Counted from the first letter of the stretch, positions 46,866-59,784 are shown. The stretch: 64,000 bases of DNA from Carya illinoinensis (GCF_018687715.1 NC_056760.1:37896001-37960000), one strand, 5' to 3'. Notes: generated by a model from the letters alone, not told the origin. Translations and numbers: made by a program.

Positions 46866-49370
46866 ATGCGGAAGGTTTATACATCGATAAAAGATATCAC
46901 TCCAAGTACAAAAGATTGGAAAATCAAAATGATTGTGGCAGAGAAGTCACCCAAACGAACAGGTCAACGCTCACCAGTGAAGTACCAAAGCCTAACATTG
47001 ATTGATCCAGAGGTATAGTATTTATTTCTATCTATTGTCTTTTTTTTTTTTTTAGTGGATTAAAAACTGGTAAATGATTTTGTTATTTTTGCATTCTATC
47101 TATTAAGTTTTGTTTTTATTTTTTATTTTTTTACTACTAATTTGTTGGGCCTTTTGATGCGGACGATTTTTTAAATCTTTGGCTTCCTTATATAAATCTC
47201 GATGATGTTCTATTAATTTAGTTATCTTCCTATAACACATTTAAAAACAAAAATTTTACACATAACTCAAAACAATTTAAAATCAAAGAAAATCATTATA
47301 CTCAATTATTTATTACAGTTTGTTTTTTGTAAATTATTCGTTACAAATTTTTATATTATACAGGGAAATCGGTTGCAAGCTACGATATTTGATAAGGATA
47401 TTGACTCGCGACAAGATACTTTGCACATTTTTCAGTCATATTACATCAGTAATGCATTTGTGAAGCCATTGGATCCGAAATATAGAATTGAAACACATGA
47501 ATATCAATGGATCTTGAATGCTAAAACGATCATTGAGGAAGTTCCAAAGGATGAAGGACAATTGGAGCCACCAAAGTACCAATTCATTCCGTTCAATGAA
47601 TTAGATGCTTACAAGAATTCAACTGCAGAAATAGGTAATTCACTCTTTATTTTAGAATATTTAATTATCAATATACTAAAAATTTAAATCTTATTTGTCA
47701 GATATTTTAGCTGTTGCGATCCAAATCAGGCCATGTAGAGAGATAACTTTAGCGCATGGACCAACAATTATTAAAGAGATATATGTTATCGATCAAAGGT
47801 AAAAATATTTTTTGGGTAGTTCACTCTTTTAGAATTATGTTTCAATTTTTATTTCTTGCATATTCTGCTAATTTTTTTTTATTCTAATTTTGTAGCTTAA
47901 ACCCCATATGTTTAACTATGTGGGGTCGATTTGTGCAAGATGAATGCAAAAAAATCTCGAAAATAATTGAGACAAAGCCAGTTATACTTGGAACAAAAAT
48001 AAGAGTTGGTTCTTATAATGGTATTTTTAATAATTAACAATCTTATATTTTCTTTTACATTGTATATGCTTGCATTAATTATGATGCCTATTTCTAATGA
48101 AGGATTATCTCTATCATCACGTCCGAAAAGTAAATTTATGATCAATCCTGTTATTCCTGAGGCAACTTCATTGCAAGAGTGGTAATCATTACAAATAAGT
48201 CATTATTTGTTTCATACAATTTGAATATTGAAATTTTCATATTTTTATTTCTTATGTTGTATTTGTTTTTATGAATTTTAAGGGCGGCAATTAATGATTT
48301 ATTACTCAAGAGTATTATTGCAAAAAGCTTGACATACCCATCTGCATCTCTATCCTCTGTTGGCATTCGGGAAATAATCAAGAATTGTGATGTTATTGAG
48401 TTTATCAAAAGTTTGCAACCCATGGCGGTAAAATCCTATTCTTAGTAACAGATTTAAATATTTATACAATCAATTCTTCTAAAAAATTGTTTCCAATGTG
48501 ATGCAGAAAACAAAATTTTGGATAAAGGCGAAGATAATTGTGGTTGATTTGCGCCAGATATTTTTTTACATGTCATGTATTGGCTGTAATAAAGGAACTG
48601 GATATGATTACAATGATACATTCCTTTGTTACCATTGCAAACACCAAAGCGTTGCCCAACCACGGTATGTATCTTTCAAATTTTTTGTTTGATAATTTAT
48701 GTAATATATTTAATATATAGTTTTTATTGATACTAACTTAAAATGATATTTCCAACAAATTTATAGTTGCCGAGCATATGTTGAACTCGACGATGGTACA
48801 GGAAGACTATCTGCTGTTATGTTTGGTGAAGTTGTAGAAGAAGCATTCGGTTGTTCGGCAGTTGAGCTTATAAATCATACTGGAGATGTACGTCTTCTTA
48901 TTTTCCATTCGCTTTATTATTGCAAGTAGAAAAGTCTATCTCAAAATTTTTAACATATTTAGTACATTATCTATAAATCCATTGAGGTTTATATTAAAAA
49001 AACTTTTAAAAGTAAATTATAACAAAAATCGTTGAAATTGATTTTTATATACTTGTCTATTATGTCAATTTTATTTTTATTTATAACATGCATAATAATT
49101 TAATTAAAAACATTGCATTAACAAATTTGTGTTAATTTAGAAGACATAAATTTTCAGCATATAAGGTATTTAAATTTTTATTAATTATGCAATTATAATT
49201 AAAAATTCCCTTTACAGGAACATTTGTCATATATAGAAAATCTTGTGGCACAAGTTTCACAGAATGAGTGGAAGATTGAACTTTTAGTAGATCTCGATCG
49301 ACTCAACCAAAAGCAGTACAAGAATTTCAATGTCGTCTCTATTGAAGCTGTACAGGATGACACAAAATGA
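46866..49370 (+). CDS. RPA1-like single-stranded DNA-binding protein of the Helitron, nine exons
   Basis: Nine exons join in frame with GT-AG borders: 46866-47012, 47364-47634, 47702-47798, 47896-48020, 48103-48181, 48283-48427, 48507-48664, 48767-48887 and 49218-49370; total 1296 nt, 431 aa. The N-terminal OB fold starts MRKVYTSIKDITPSTKDWK, a middle OB fold includes CLTMWGRFVQDE, and the C-terminal RPA domain has a zinc ribbon with CIGC and CYHC pairs (exon 7) and RAYVELDDGTGRLSAVMFGE. It is shorter than cellular RPA70. RPA-like genes are a known cargo of plant Helitrons, probably binding the displaced strand. It lies 210 bp after the helicase stop, same strand. Unlike the helicase it has no visible lesion. 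Confidence 0.9.
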
Positions 49371-49750
49371 TGAATCAGAGTAAAAACATCAAATGACTCA
49401 TATTTTGAACTGATGTTTTCGTTGGGCTAGTATTAAACTTATCACATGTGTTGGACTAAGTTATGTTTTGAACTAATGTTTTTGTTGGGCTTGTATTAAA
49501 CTTATCACATGAAATTTTGCTAAAACTATCGATGTTATAAATATGTGTTAGACTATATCATATTTTGGACTAATATTTTTATCTTTTAATCTATACAAGC
49601 ATGTAATTATTATACTATACTTAACTATCATTATCTTAAATATTTGCTAGATTTCACAACTTTTTCTTTAAGTTTTAAATTATTGATTGAAATCAATTTT
49701 TTTTATAAAATATATACTTTTTTTTTCAAAATAATTATTTCATTAAACTA

Positions 49751-49783
49751 GAGCAACGTGCATTGCACGTTGCTCCTACCTAG
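49751..49783 (+). other. Helitron 3' terminal hairpin and CTAG end
   Basis: GAGCAACGTGCA and TGCACGTTGCTC form a 12-bp stem around a single T, followed by CTACCTAG. This is the transposition terminator expected 8-12 bases before a Helitron 3' end. Confidence 0.93.
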
Positions 49784-50814
49784 TAATACAGAAAATATAT
49801 CTATGATTCTCATTGTATAACAAGGATAAAAGACCATGAGAGATTGTAAAGCAACTGTATTATAGTGGATTATCCGCTCCCCAAACTCTCGTAGATGTAA
49901 GCATTATGTCGAATTGTGTAATTCTATGTATCTCCATCTCTTTTATTTTTTCAGTTTCCTACATTTATTTCTTGTTCACTATTATGGATGTAAGCACGGA
50001 CATCATACAACCATATCGGACCACCACAGGTCTCCACATCGCCATATCAGACTATGAATAACTATTTCTCTCATTCCGACCCGTTGTGCTATTTTTAGAC
50101 ATTAATACAAAAATTTAAATATTTTTAAAAAGAACACTTTAATTTTTTAAAAATAATGAATGACTTCTGAATTTTATAAAAGGAATGTATGTATCAACGC
50201 ATATAGATATATAAATTCATACTTTAGCAACACTGCAACAGGATTTTGGGTTATTTAACTCATATCTTCAAGTTTTTAAAAAGTTTACTCATTTTGATAT
50301 TTTGGAGGCAAAATTTATGGACTTAAAGAAAATATTTTAAAACTGTTTTTTTCATAGGACTCGAGAATTTTTGGAGGGGGTTGGAAGAAATTCGAGAAAA
50401 TTTTCATATATTTGAAACTTTTTGAAGAAATTTTCAAATTTTTTGGGTCAATATTATTTTTTATCAAATTTTATTTAAATTTAAATAATAATTATTTATT
50501 ATTTTTTTAAAAGGATGGGCCCCTCTAGCCTAAAATTGGTTCTGACACTACAAGATAATTAATAATTTTAGCTAGTGAGAAGTCCTCTAAAATGTGTACA
50601 TGGTCAAGGCAAGGTTGCTTTCAGAATAAAATTTGTTATTTACTGTTGTTTGATCCATTAATGTCATTTAAAAAAGAATTAAAACACTAACAATTTCTTT
50701 AATCATTGTGAGACCCACTTTAATGATGTGTTGGGTTTGCAAAAAACAGGTTTGTAAAGTGTGTTAACTCGAGTCTTAAAACAAGTGGTGTGCAGAGTTG
50801 CAAGTGACAAAACT
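49784..50814. other. Intergenic DNA between Helitron and CACTA element
   Basis: No gene is seen. At about 50330-50530 purine-rich sequence with AGGATGGGCCCCTCTAGCC resembles the remnants near 10215. The CACTA target duplication ACT is at 50812-50814. Confidence 0.5.
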
Positions 50815-51794
50815 CACTATAAGAAATTAGCCCTTTTATAGCACTTAAAATCATTGTAAATACATTCAAAAAACGCTGTAATTAATCAATTGCAGCGTTA
50901 TTACCCTTCTTGCATGTTCGACAGTATAAAAGTGATATTTTTGATCAATAGCAATGTTATTAAAAAAACGCTGCAAAAGTCTTCATTTGCAGAGTTTTTA
51001 AACCGCTACAAAGTCACTAATTTCACGCTGTAAAAGGCCACCCCATGTGACTGTCATGGCGCTGCATTTGATAAATTGCAGCGAAATTTATCCTTGATAT
51101 ATCATTAAATTTCGCTGCAATAGCCTACCAACAACAACAGCGCTATATTTGGTTCGTTGCTTTTGCCATTTTTTGCAACACTTAAAATCGCTGCAATTGA
51201 TTTATAAGCGCTGCAATTTGTGTACGTCAAAAGTAACATACCAATCTAGCGCTGCTTTTGATACTTTTTGTAGCGTCTATTTATCGCTGCAAATTTCCAT
51301 AAAAACGTTGCAAATGTGTCATATCAGAAGCAGCACTTGCTTTTTTGTTGCATTTAACATTTTTTGCAAGGACTAAAATCGCTGCAAAAAAATCAAAAAG
51401 CACTGCAAATGCCCAAAAGTAATGCTTGCTTCCTTTGTTGCATTTTGCATTTTTTTCAAAGACTAAAATCGCTAAAACTGATTATTTGCAACGAATTTTG
51501 GCCTATTTGCATCGACTAAAAATCGCTGCAAATACTTAATTACAAAATTAAAAAAAAAAATTACTACTGAAACATACAGTTTCAGTAATTTTTTTCACTT
51601 GTATTAGAAGCAAAGTTAGTAGATCAGCTAGGATTTAATTCCCTTTACTTAATAATACAAAGGGTACATAGAAAATAACAACAAAGTACTCAAGGATCCT
51701 TACCCAAGTCAAATTATAAATTCATTTACATTATAATTTATATAGACAGAGGGGTAGCTTGATACATTTTAAAGTACTGCTAAAATTTCTCTAA

Positions 51795-51902
51795 TCATTC
51801 AATCCTTATTGCACCTATTCTTTGCAAAAATGAGTAAGATGTTCCAGCAAAGCCACCTCCAACTATAACATGCTTGCTGTCCAATAAAGGCCATTCAATT
51901 TT
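51795..51902 (-). pseudogene. Possible captured exon with a Gly-rich motif
   Basis: After a CATGTAG acceptor on the minus strand, 35 codons read KIEWPLLDSKHVIVGGGFAG, then TSYSFLQRIGAIRIE and a TGA stop. GGGFAG recalls a nucleotide-binding loop, but the sequence is too short to assign. It is on the same strand as the small gene 3.2 kb away. Confidence 0.35.
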
Positions 51903-53568
51903 CTACATGAAAGATATATAAAGATCATGGGTTAAGAATGTAGAAATGATAGGAATTTACTTAGAAATGGAAGAGAACAAGAAAGTACAAAAAAGCTGGA
52001 ATTTTCACCCACCACAAGCATCTCAAAAACAATAAACTACAAAGAAGTTTATTAATCAGTCAATCTATTCATCTTCTTCCAGTAAGCAAGATAATTTTCC
52101 GGCCTTGAGTCTCCTGATTTCTAGCAATTAAGGAAATCTGGTACTATTTTAACTGCTGTAATTCTTGATGTTCTCTACCTTTAGATAATCTCTCATTGTA
52201 GGCCAGCTCAATCTATTTGAATCAGCAGGTATGAATTCCAATAAACTGTTAACGCCATCCATTTATTGTGTACCATTATGCATGCTTAACAGAAACTTGA
52301 TAGTTTTTCCCATTTTTGGATTACATAAGATACAAAGTCAATTTCCATTTACACGTCAAAAAAGAAAAAAAGAAAGAGAGAAAGAAACCATTTACCCAAA
52401 ATCAGATTGAGCAACTACATAATGTTACCCTACTCTTTTGAAAAACTTTGCATGGCAAGATTTAAATGAACGTATGCAGCACTTGTCAATAACACCCGGA
52501 TTCTCTCACTGTCATGGCATTATAAAAACGAGGGCATGAGAAGAGGAAAATATAGCATCAAGTATATTCATTTAGAAAGTAAATATTGTATTTTATAGAC
52601 TGTAGAGTCTAAAAGGTAAACAGATCCACGACTGATATTACACAATATAGGACGAGAAAATGAACGATAGTTAACGCTAAATATTCACAACAAGGCTGTG
52701 CATGTTTATCTCACTCACATAGTCCCACATTAGCTACTTGCTTCAATGTAGACTTTCAGAGTCCACATCATTACATAACTCTCTTTAGGGATGGTTAAAA
52801 GCCAGAAAGATTAACTCTAAGAAGTCCCATACTTTCTTTCCTCTTCCCACACACCCATCTCAGTTCCCTTACTAAGAATTACAGGCCCTGTTTTGCACAA
52901 AAGTTTAACAATTTATCCATGACTAACAAAAGAAATGCTAATTGAGCAATTAAGAAATGACTTATCTGCTTCCATTGGTTGGGCTTTGCCATCCACTATT
53001 GAAAAAGAAACCACTTTTTGAGGGGTACCACAAGGCTTAACCTGGCAATCCTACTCGAGGATCAGATGGGGCACATGCGCAGTACAAGATTCAATTTGTT
53101 AATTAGCAGTTATTATACATGCTATTAGAATACACAAACCATTTGCCTTTAAACATCAATCACTTCTTGTTCTTTTGACTCATTTAGCTAAAATATGAAT
53201 CCGAGTTGCGTTATTGAAAAACCAAATAAAACCACTTGAGCAGCAAAAAACTAAAAGAAAAAATAACAGAGCTGGAAACTTCAGATTGGCAGGGAACAAA
53301 GATCAGGAAAAGTCAATCGCCATTATATGTTATATAATATATCAGGAGTTTGGGAAACCCCATTAATCAAAAACCTCTATAGCAAGTCAACATTTTCATA
53401 AAAATCAACTAGAAAGACTAGCAAAAATACGAGCAGTAAATTTAACAAATCATATTTTCTATTTCCAACCTAAATTTAACAAATCAGTAAACCACCATCA
53501 ATTTTTTAATTTACATTATATGGCCATGGTTACATTATACATACACAAACACATGCATAGGAAATTTA

Positions 53569-53614
<46 letters not shown>
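53569..53614. repeat. (AT)n microsatellite
   Basis: Pure TA/AT tract inside the CACTA element. Confidence 0.95.
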
Positions 53615-53617
<3 letters not shown>

Positions 53618-55065
53618 AATAACAACAACTAAAATATTCTCTGTATCCATCAATTTACTCTAGATAATACTTGGTATGGGTTTGGCATGCACGTATTTCA
53701 TATCATCCAACTATTTCAATCATATGGCATAAAACAATGATATCTACTACTAATGATAGCCTAAATTCAATAGCATGCATACACATGGTATAGGCTAGCA
53801 TGTACACATCCAGTACAATTACAAAAATTAATGAGCTTAGCACAAAAACAGTCAATAATGGTGTGAGCATTTCAGAAGCAGAAACATCATCTACACACCT
53901 CTTCCATGGATTCATTTCTTGCTTCTTAAGACATATATAAAGATCAAAATGACCAGGGCATAAAAGACGCAATAAATCTAATAACTAACATATTGGAAAT
54001 CTTAGTTTCATTTATAACTTGGCTTTTAAAGCAGCTCAACCCATATAGGTATAATGCCATTACCAAGTAGTGATTGTTGTCCTATAAAATTAATATAGCA
54101 TGCTAATATGCAAGAGAGAATCTTGAAAAGATCATAAGCTAACATAGATCAAAACCTCAAAACTTCAAAACCTTCCATAAATCAGCGAAATTTTGGTGCA
54201 ACAAGTCTATGTTGCCACCAGCACTGCCAAGATTAACAAACATCAACTAATGAGCAACTAAAAAAGAAAACTCTTTCTCAGATGTTTAGCTTCAAAGAGG
54301 ACAAAATTCTTCATTTTTCACCTAGGATCTTGTTGTTATCTTAAAGGAAGTTAAGACCCATGATAGGGAAAGACCAATGATTAACCTCGAAGGGAACATC
54401 AGCAAAACTGAGATTTTTCATGAGAATATACATGGTAAAACAAAAGTCCAAACGCTTGAATTTATGAAAAAAAGGTAGGATAACGTTGTGAGAGGCTCAT
54501 TTTATTTTCTAGATTTCCACAAATGGGTCAAATTCCAAAGATACAATCTGAGAAACCAAGAGGAAAACCTAATATGTAACTAAGACAGAGTACTTTTTTT
54601 GAAAAGGACTAAGATTAATTACAATTACTTTAGAATCTAACAAGTAATTTACCCTTAAAAAATATATACCAGATAATTCAAAATCACAACATAATTATAC
54701 CATCACATTCATTCTATGTGTTATGATGTTATCTTCACATTATCACCAAGACTCAATCTTGCAGAGTGAGATCCTATGTATAGAACTCTAGCGTTATTGC
54801 AAATCAAATAATACCCACTTCAAGTTCATCCCAAACCTTTGTTTTTTAATTTTTAATTTTTTTTTTATCGACAAACAAAATTTGAGAGATTCAAGCTCAT
54901 CCCAAACTTCCATCACAATATATTGTGATACTCCTTAAACACAATCAGAGACAAGCAAAAGAACCAGTTTTTGAGATACCAAATAGCTTAAGTTCTCTAT
55001 CAAATTGAAAAAACAAGAATACCCACAATGAAGAATGAACCAAAAGAGAGAGAGGGTAATACCAT

Positions 55066-55325
55066 TTAGGAATGGGGAGGCGAAGAAGCAGTAGAATTAG
55101 TGTTTCCGCGGCGAAGACTTTCAATCAAGTCGCCGAGCTCCTTATGGGCAGACTCTCGGCCGAACATGAACCTATACCTGAGAGAGTTTGCATTGAGCTT
55201 AACTTCTCGAGAAAGTGACGGAAAGGTGAGAAGGAAGATGGGGAAGTTTTGATTTACCAGAAGAAAACGGCAGAAAAGGCTCCGGCGGTGGTGACAGTCT
55301 GAATCAGAGCGAAGCTCTTCCCCAT
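55066..55325 (-). CDS. Small two-exon gene inside the CACTA element (59 aa)
   Basis: Exon 55325-55258 and exon 55177-55066 join across a GT-AG intron to a 59-residue product. The N-terminus MGKSFALIQTVTTAGAFSAV with FFW is a hydrophobic, likely membrane-spanning segment. The rest (MFGRESAHKELGDLIESLRR, then NTNSTASSPPHS) is hydrophilic. I believe short plant proteins of this pattern exist, but I know no function. The frame is intact and the surrounding GC-rich DNA looks like a real gene 5' region, so it is either a transduplicated host gene copy or, less likely, an element gene. Confidence 0.65.
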
Positions 55326-56022
55326 TTTTTGCCTTCTATTACTCGATTCCAATTATATTTCTAGGGAAGGAAAGAAGAAAAAGTTGGGGCTTAAGGCTTT
55401 ACAGAGAAAGGGCTTAACGTAAACGCCTACCCACTAAGACGGATTGCTGAAATTAGGTTTCTCCAAAGGGTTTAATGTATACTTACCGATAACAATGTCA
55501 ACTTCAATCCCATATTCATATTACCAACAAAAAATCTACCATCGACGATGAGAGCTACTGAGGATTTAGTATTGATTCATGCTCCCTTCCTACCCAAGGT
55601 AAATGGTCAGTTGCAGTAAGAACGAAAATGGAGAAACAAATTTGGGAAGAAAGGGGAATGGGGATATGTGAGTACCATATGAGGGAAAATTGAAGGGAGG
55701 AGGAAAAGAGAAATTAAACTTCGCACTAGAGGGTTTAAAATCACATTTCCAGCTATTTATGTTTCACTGCAATACATTATTAATCATTTGCAGCTATTTT
55801 GTCCATTGTGAAAAGTGAAACATTGCTACAAAATCTCAGTTTATATATTGTGACGAATTTTTTTGTTGCAAAAAATGAAAACATCGCTGCAAAAGATTAC
55901 TTTTAAAATTTGATGTCAAAACGCTGCAGCGATATCAAAATTGCTGAAATTGATGACTTAATGCGGCGATTTTATTTTCAACGATATTAAAATCGCTGCA
56001 AAAAATCCTTTTTCTTGTAGTG

Positions 56023-56527
56023 ACTCCTTTTAGAATAACAGGAACGAAATCTTAGTCGTAAGAAATTTTGGATGAGAAACTTCTAAAATTACGTTAGGAC
56101 TTGATTTTATCAAGTCCTGATGTTGTCATTTTATCTCTCAAAGGTGTTTGCTTGGTCATGTAGCTTAATGCTAAGATGACCTTGTAGTTCATGCTAATAG
56201 CTTTGAATAGGAACACGCCCCTTTGATTTGTACTTAGGTTTTTCCTTAATGAAATTTAACGTACCAAAACAAAACCAAGAAGCCTTAATCAGTACACAGT
56301 ATGAACAAATTAATTAGTTACATAATTGAGTAGATATGAAGAGATTGTGATAGCATAATAAAATAAACAATCACGTAGATTTGTAAATTAAATCAAATAT
56401 ATAAGCAATATTATTATTAATTAATTATATAATTTTTGGGTTAGTTAATTTCATTAAGAAAAATCCAAGTATAACATCATGTGGCATACCTCTATATATT
56501 GCAATCAAGATGTTACACAAAGAAATC
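56023..56527. other. Intergenic DNA with no supported gene
   Basis: The first three bases are the CACTA target duplication. Otherwise AT-rich with no coding frame. Confidence 0.5.
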
Positions 56528-57410
56528 TTAACAAAAGCTAAATAAGCAATAGACCAAGATGAACCATATTGTTTGGGTTGGACAAATCAAAACAGGAGCG
56601 AGGAGTAATAGAGAGCAAAATAACATTTTTTTTTTTAAAGGAAGATAGACAGTACTCTGACAAACTGATGATGTCTTCCCACAGCTCAAAATAAGCCCAT
56701 GGTGGCAGCTTTTGATTGTTAACACAATTGACAACTAACAAAGAGTCCGTTTCAATCACCAAGTCAAGTATGCTCAGTTGATAGCATATAAGATGACTGA
56801 GTTTTAATGCAGAAAATTCAGCTTAAGTATTGGTATCCATACCCAAGCTAACTGAAAAGCCACAAAGAAAACTCCCTTTTATAATCACATATTACTCCAC
56901 ACCCAGCAGGGCCAGGATTCCCAGTAGAAGCATCAAGGTTCAACTTCGATCTTCCTTTTGAAGGGGGCATCCAAGGAACCAAACTTGGCTTTATAGCAAT
57001 TAGTTTAAGCACTGGAACACTCAGCAACTAAAGAACATTTAACCAATGCTTCTGCAGTGACTTTTGAGGGCTTAATCCCATCTTGTAACTATCTTTTTAC
57101 CTTTCCAGTAACCATGGATGTGGATTTAACTTTAGCATCAAATCTAGCAGCATTTCTATTAAGCCACAGCTCCCAAACAGTCAAAATTGGGACCAACTGT
57201 GCTAACAAATGAGACTTATCTAAACCGCCAAACAAAGTCCACCAAATTATTAAACATTCTCTCCATCCAACAACAACTGGAAGTGATACACCAAACACAG
57301 TGGAGAAATGATTCCAAATAGAACTAGCAATAGAGCACTCACTCAACAATTGCGTGTGCAGCAGATTCTTAGAGTGCCTCCAAACTCTTGATACATGCTG
57401 AGCGTCCAAA
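56528..57410 (-). pseudogene. LINE 3' remnant (zf-RVT and RNase H-like region)
   Basis: The minus-strand reading gives ECSIASSIWNHFSTVFGV, IIWWTLFGGLDKSHLLAQLV and VWELWLNRNAARFDAK, the typical region after reverse transcriptase in plant LINEs. Then follows a stop-ridden RNase H segment with ETDSLLVVNCVNNQ near its end. Several stops and frame changes are present. The reverse transcriptase itself is missing. Confidence 0.75.
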
Positions 57411-57829
57411 ATTACTTCACTTCTAGTTCAACTACCCAAAGCTTAACATGGGATGTTTTCAGAGAGTTTTCATGTCCTCACTATCATGTTCTGATTTACT
57501 TGAGGTGATCGAAACAGTGTCATGCCACGCAAGCTCTCTATCGGAATGTGAAATTATCCATATTATGCGTAATGGGTATAGTCTAATATTATGGATTAGA
57601 GTCGAACATCCGAAAGTTGCTCCACCAACACAGAATAGATCAAAGCCGCCAAAGTTAAAAGAGTAGGATGGTGCAATGAAGAGACTTTCCTCGAAGATTA
57701 TGGGATATTCAAGTGATCGAAGAATATAGCACTTTGTCACACCAAAGGATAATTTTGCCAAGGAAATAGACAAGAGATGAATATCATGTACTGTCCTTTG
57801 TCTTTCACAGGATCATTTGTAGAGGCAAG

Positions 57830-58640
57830 AGTTTGGTTAAGACTAGGTGACTAAGTTGATAAGTTTGGATAGGACTAAGTGAATAAGATGATAGACTTCA
57901 TCTTATTTTTAATTTTGTAATTTGAATGAATATAAAATACTTTAACTTTATCTATAACTATTTTGAATTTATTTAGAAATTATTAGGAAGTGTTTTAGAT
58001 AAGTCAAGAGTATGAAAATGGAGTTTCAAGGATTCTGTAAAGATTCAAAGAAGAGTTTGAATGAGAAACTGCTACTGCTGAGAAAATTTAGTGCAAGGTA
58101 TCAGCATCCTGTCAGAAGAGTCCCTCGCGACAAAATCTCTTTGTTGGCAAATTCCTTCTGTAATACAAACTACTTTCAGATTGTTTATTTAAAGAATCTT
58201 ACTTGTTAGAATCTGTAGAAATTCAGTTTTGGATATTTTCTAAAACACTTTCCAGTGCATATTTTGGTGAGAAGATTTCTTAGAGAATTTTCACATTATT
58301 TCTCTCAAAGAGTGTGATCCAAGATTGAGATTTAGTGATCGTTGTTTAAACATTGTTAGAAGTTCTGGTTGCTACTGAAGTAGAGACAAATGGGTCGTTG
58401 ATTTGGTCAAGTAAAAGTGTCAGTTGAGTAATTGAAACTTACTTGTAATTGATTTTCAAATAATAAAATTAATTTTTCTGCATTTGGGTACCCAATAGGG
58501 TATTACCTTTAGAGAATTCTTTAAAAGTTTCCTTTTGTTACCAATCTTGATGTTATGCAATTCATTTATTTTACGTTATCACTTAATTATTAAATAATTA
58601 TATAGTTGACGACTAACTAATTTGTTGAGTAATTGGTAGA
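57830..58640 (+). repeat. LTR relic, plus orientation, related to 32420-33200
   Basis: Words shared in order with the reverse complement of 32420-33200 include ATTTTGGTGAGAAGATTTC, GACAAATGGGTCG and GAATTCTTTAAAAG-like sequence. No gag or pol lies next to it, so it is probably a solo or truncated LTR. Its ends are not resolved. Confidence 0.55.
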
Positions 58641-59784
58641 TCTTTGTGTTACTTTATAGGGATATTTGGGTAATTTCATCATTGAAAAATAGGCATATTA
58701 TACAATTTAGAACGCATGCCAAATGTTAATAACCTATTTTGCATGTGTAGATGACCAAAGCATGAATGGATGGCAGGCAAGGGATATATCGAGTGGACCA
58801 TTCTAATTTATTTTTATTTTGTGATATTGACAGAACGCATGTGCAACTATTACACAATTACATAATAATAAATTTAAAAAATAAAAATATTTTTTTATTC
58901 AAAGAGTCTTGTAAAAGTTGTGTCTATATTTATTTTAGTTTATTTTATTTTATTTTATTTTCTCATTATACATGCTGTATGCGGGTCAATGAATTATATT
59001 AATTAATTGTTGAGAATATTTGAGTTGTGGATGATAACTTCTTGAAATGGTTGAATACTAAAAGCTATGAACAGAAGAAATTTGCTTGTGGGTGGACTGT
59101 GACTTCAAAAAGTTGTGAACAGGACGAAGTTTGCTTTTGAATTTTGCCTTTTGTCAAAGAAGACGGTTCAAGTGTACTATATTTAAATCTGATAAATATT
59201 TTAATTGTACTTAGAGTCCAATCTCCCCGCGTACAATTGATGGATAATTGACTTATAATCGAAGTTTGTTATCTGTAATTATTGATCACAGTTGTAACTT
59301 CTTTCATTTAATAATGAAATGAAATTTATTTCAAAAAAAAAATTCAATCTCTCCATAAATAATTTCATCAAACATGCATAGTGGCAAAAATAATTACAGG
59401 ATAAAATTAATATTAAAAAAAAAAAGAGAGATTAAATCAATCAAAATCTATGATTTTAAAAAGTCAAAAAAGAGCAGCCATTTCCATGGTATTGGTTTAG
59501 TTCTCTCTGTAGAATTTATCTCCAACACTTCCCATGAAAATACCAACAAGCACACACATATCAATCTGTAGTCATTATATGTGCAGTCTGTGTATATATT
59601 TGTATATATAAACATACATGAATGGTGTGAGGCTGTGGGTCGGGGACAAGTTCAAAATTCTCAGGGATTTGGCCCTCAAACATTTCTGCAGATAAAGAAA
59701 AAAAAAATTCAATTGCATTTTCGTTTGTTATCTAATTAATGATGGTCATCAATAAAAATCTCAGCCTAAGTAAATAGTAGTTAA
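58641..59784. other. Intergenic DNA with no supported gene
   Basis: AT-rich; frames here are short and low-complexity. No repeat boundary is evident. Confidence 0.5.

Larger units (their letters stand above)
35986..49783 (+). mobile_element. Complete Helitron with Rep-helicase and RPA1-like genes
   Basis: The left end is TCTATCTATAATAATAAACG preceded by A. The right end is a 25-base palindrome (49751-49775) followed by CTACCTAG and then T, so the element sits between A and T without target duplication, as rolling-circle Helitrons do. Total length is about 13.8 kb. The 5' 5.5 kb is non-coding with tandem repeats. A Rep-helicase gene occupies 41551-46653 and an RPA1-like gene 46866-49370, both in the plus orientation. 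Plant Helitrons are known to encode exactly this pair. The helicase has three nonsense codons, so this copy is recently inactivated, not autonomous. The ends match the smaller Helitron at 16238-19745. Confidence 0.92.
50815..56022. mobile_element. Non-autonomous CACTA (En/Spm) element
   Basis: The termini are CACTATAAGAAATTAG and, on the other strand, CACTACAAGAAAAAGG, the classical plant CACTA inverted repeat, with a 3-bp duplication ACT on each side (50812-50814, 56023-56025). Both subterminal zones (about 50860-51540 and 55740-56010) are packed with CGCTGCAA-type repeats in both orientations, the expected transposase-binding arrays. No TNP2-like transposase or TNPA is visible. The 5.2-kb element instead contains a short two-exon gene and other apparently host-derived sequence. 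Confidence 0.92.

Noticed and set aside
57448..57773. Overlapping plus and minus frames next to the LINE remnant
   Set aside because: Neither translation resembles a known domain and both lack splice or start context.
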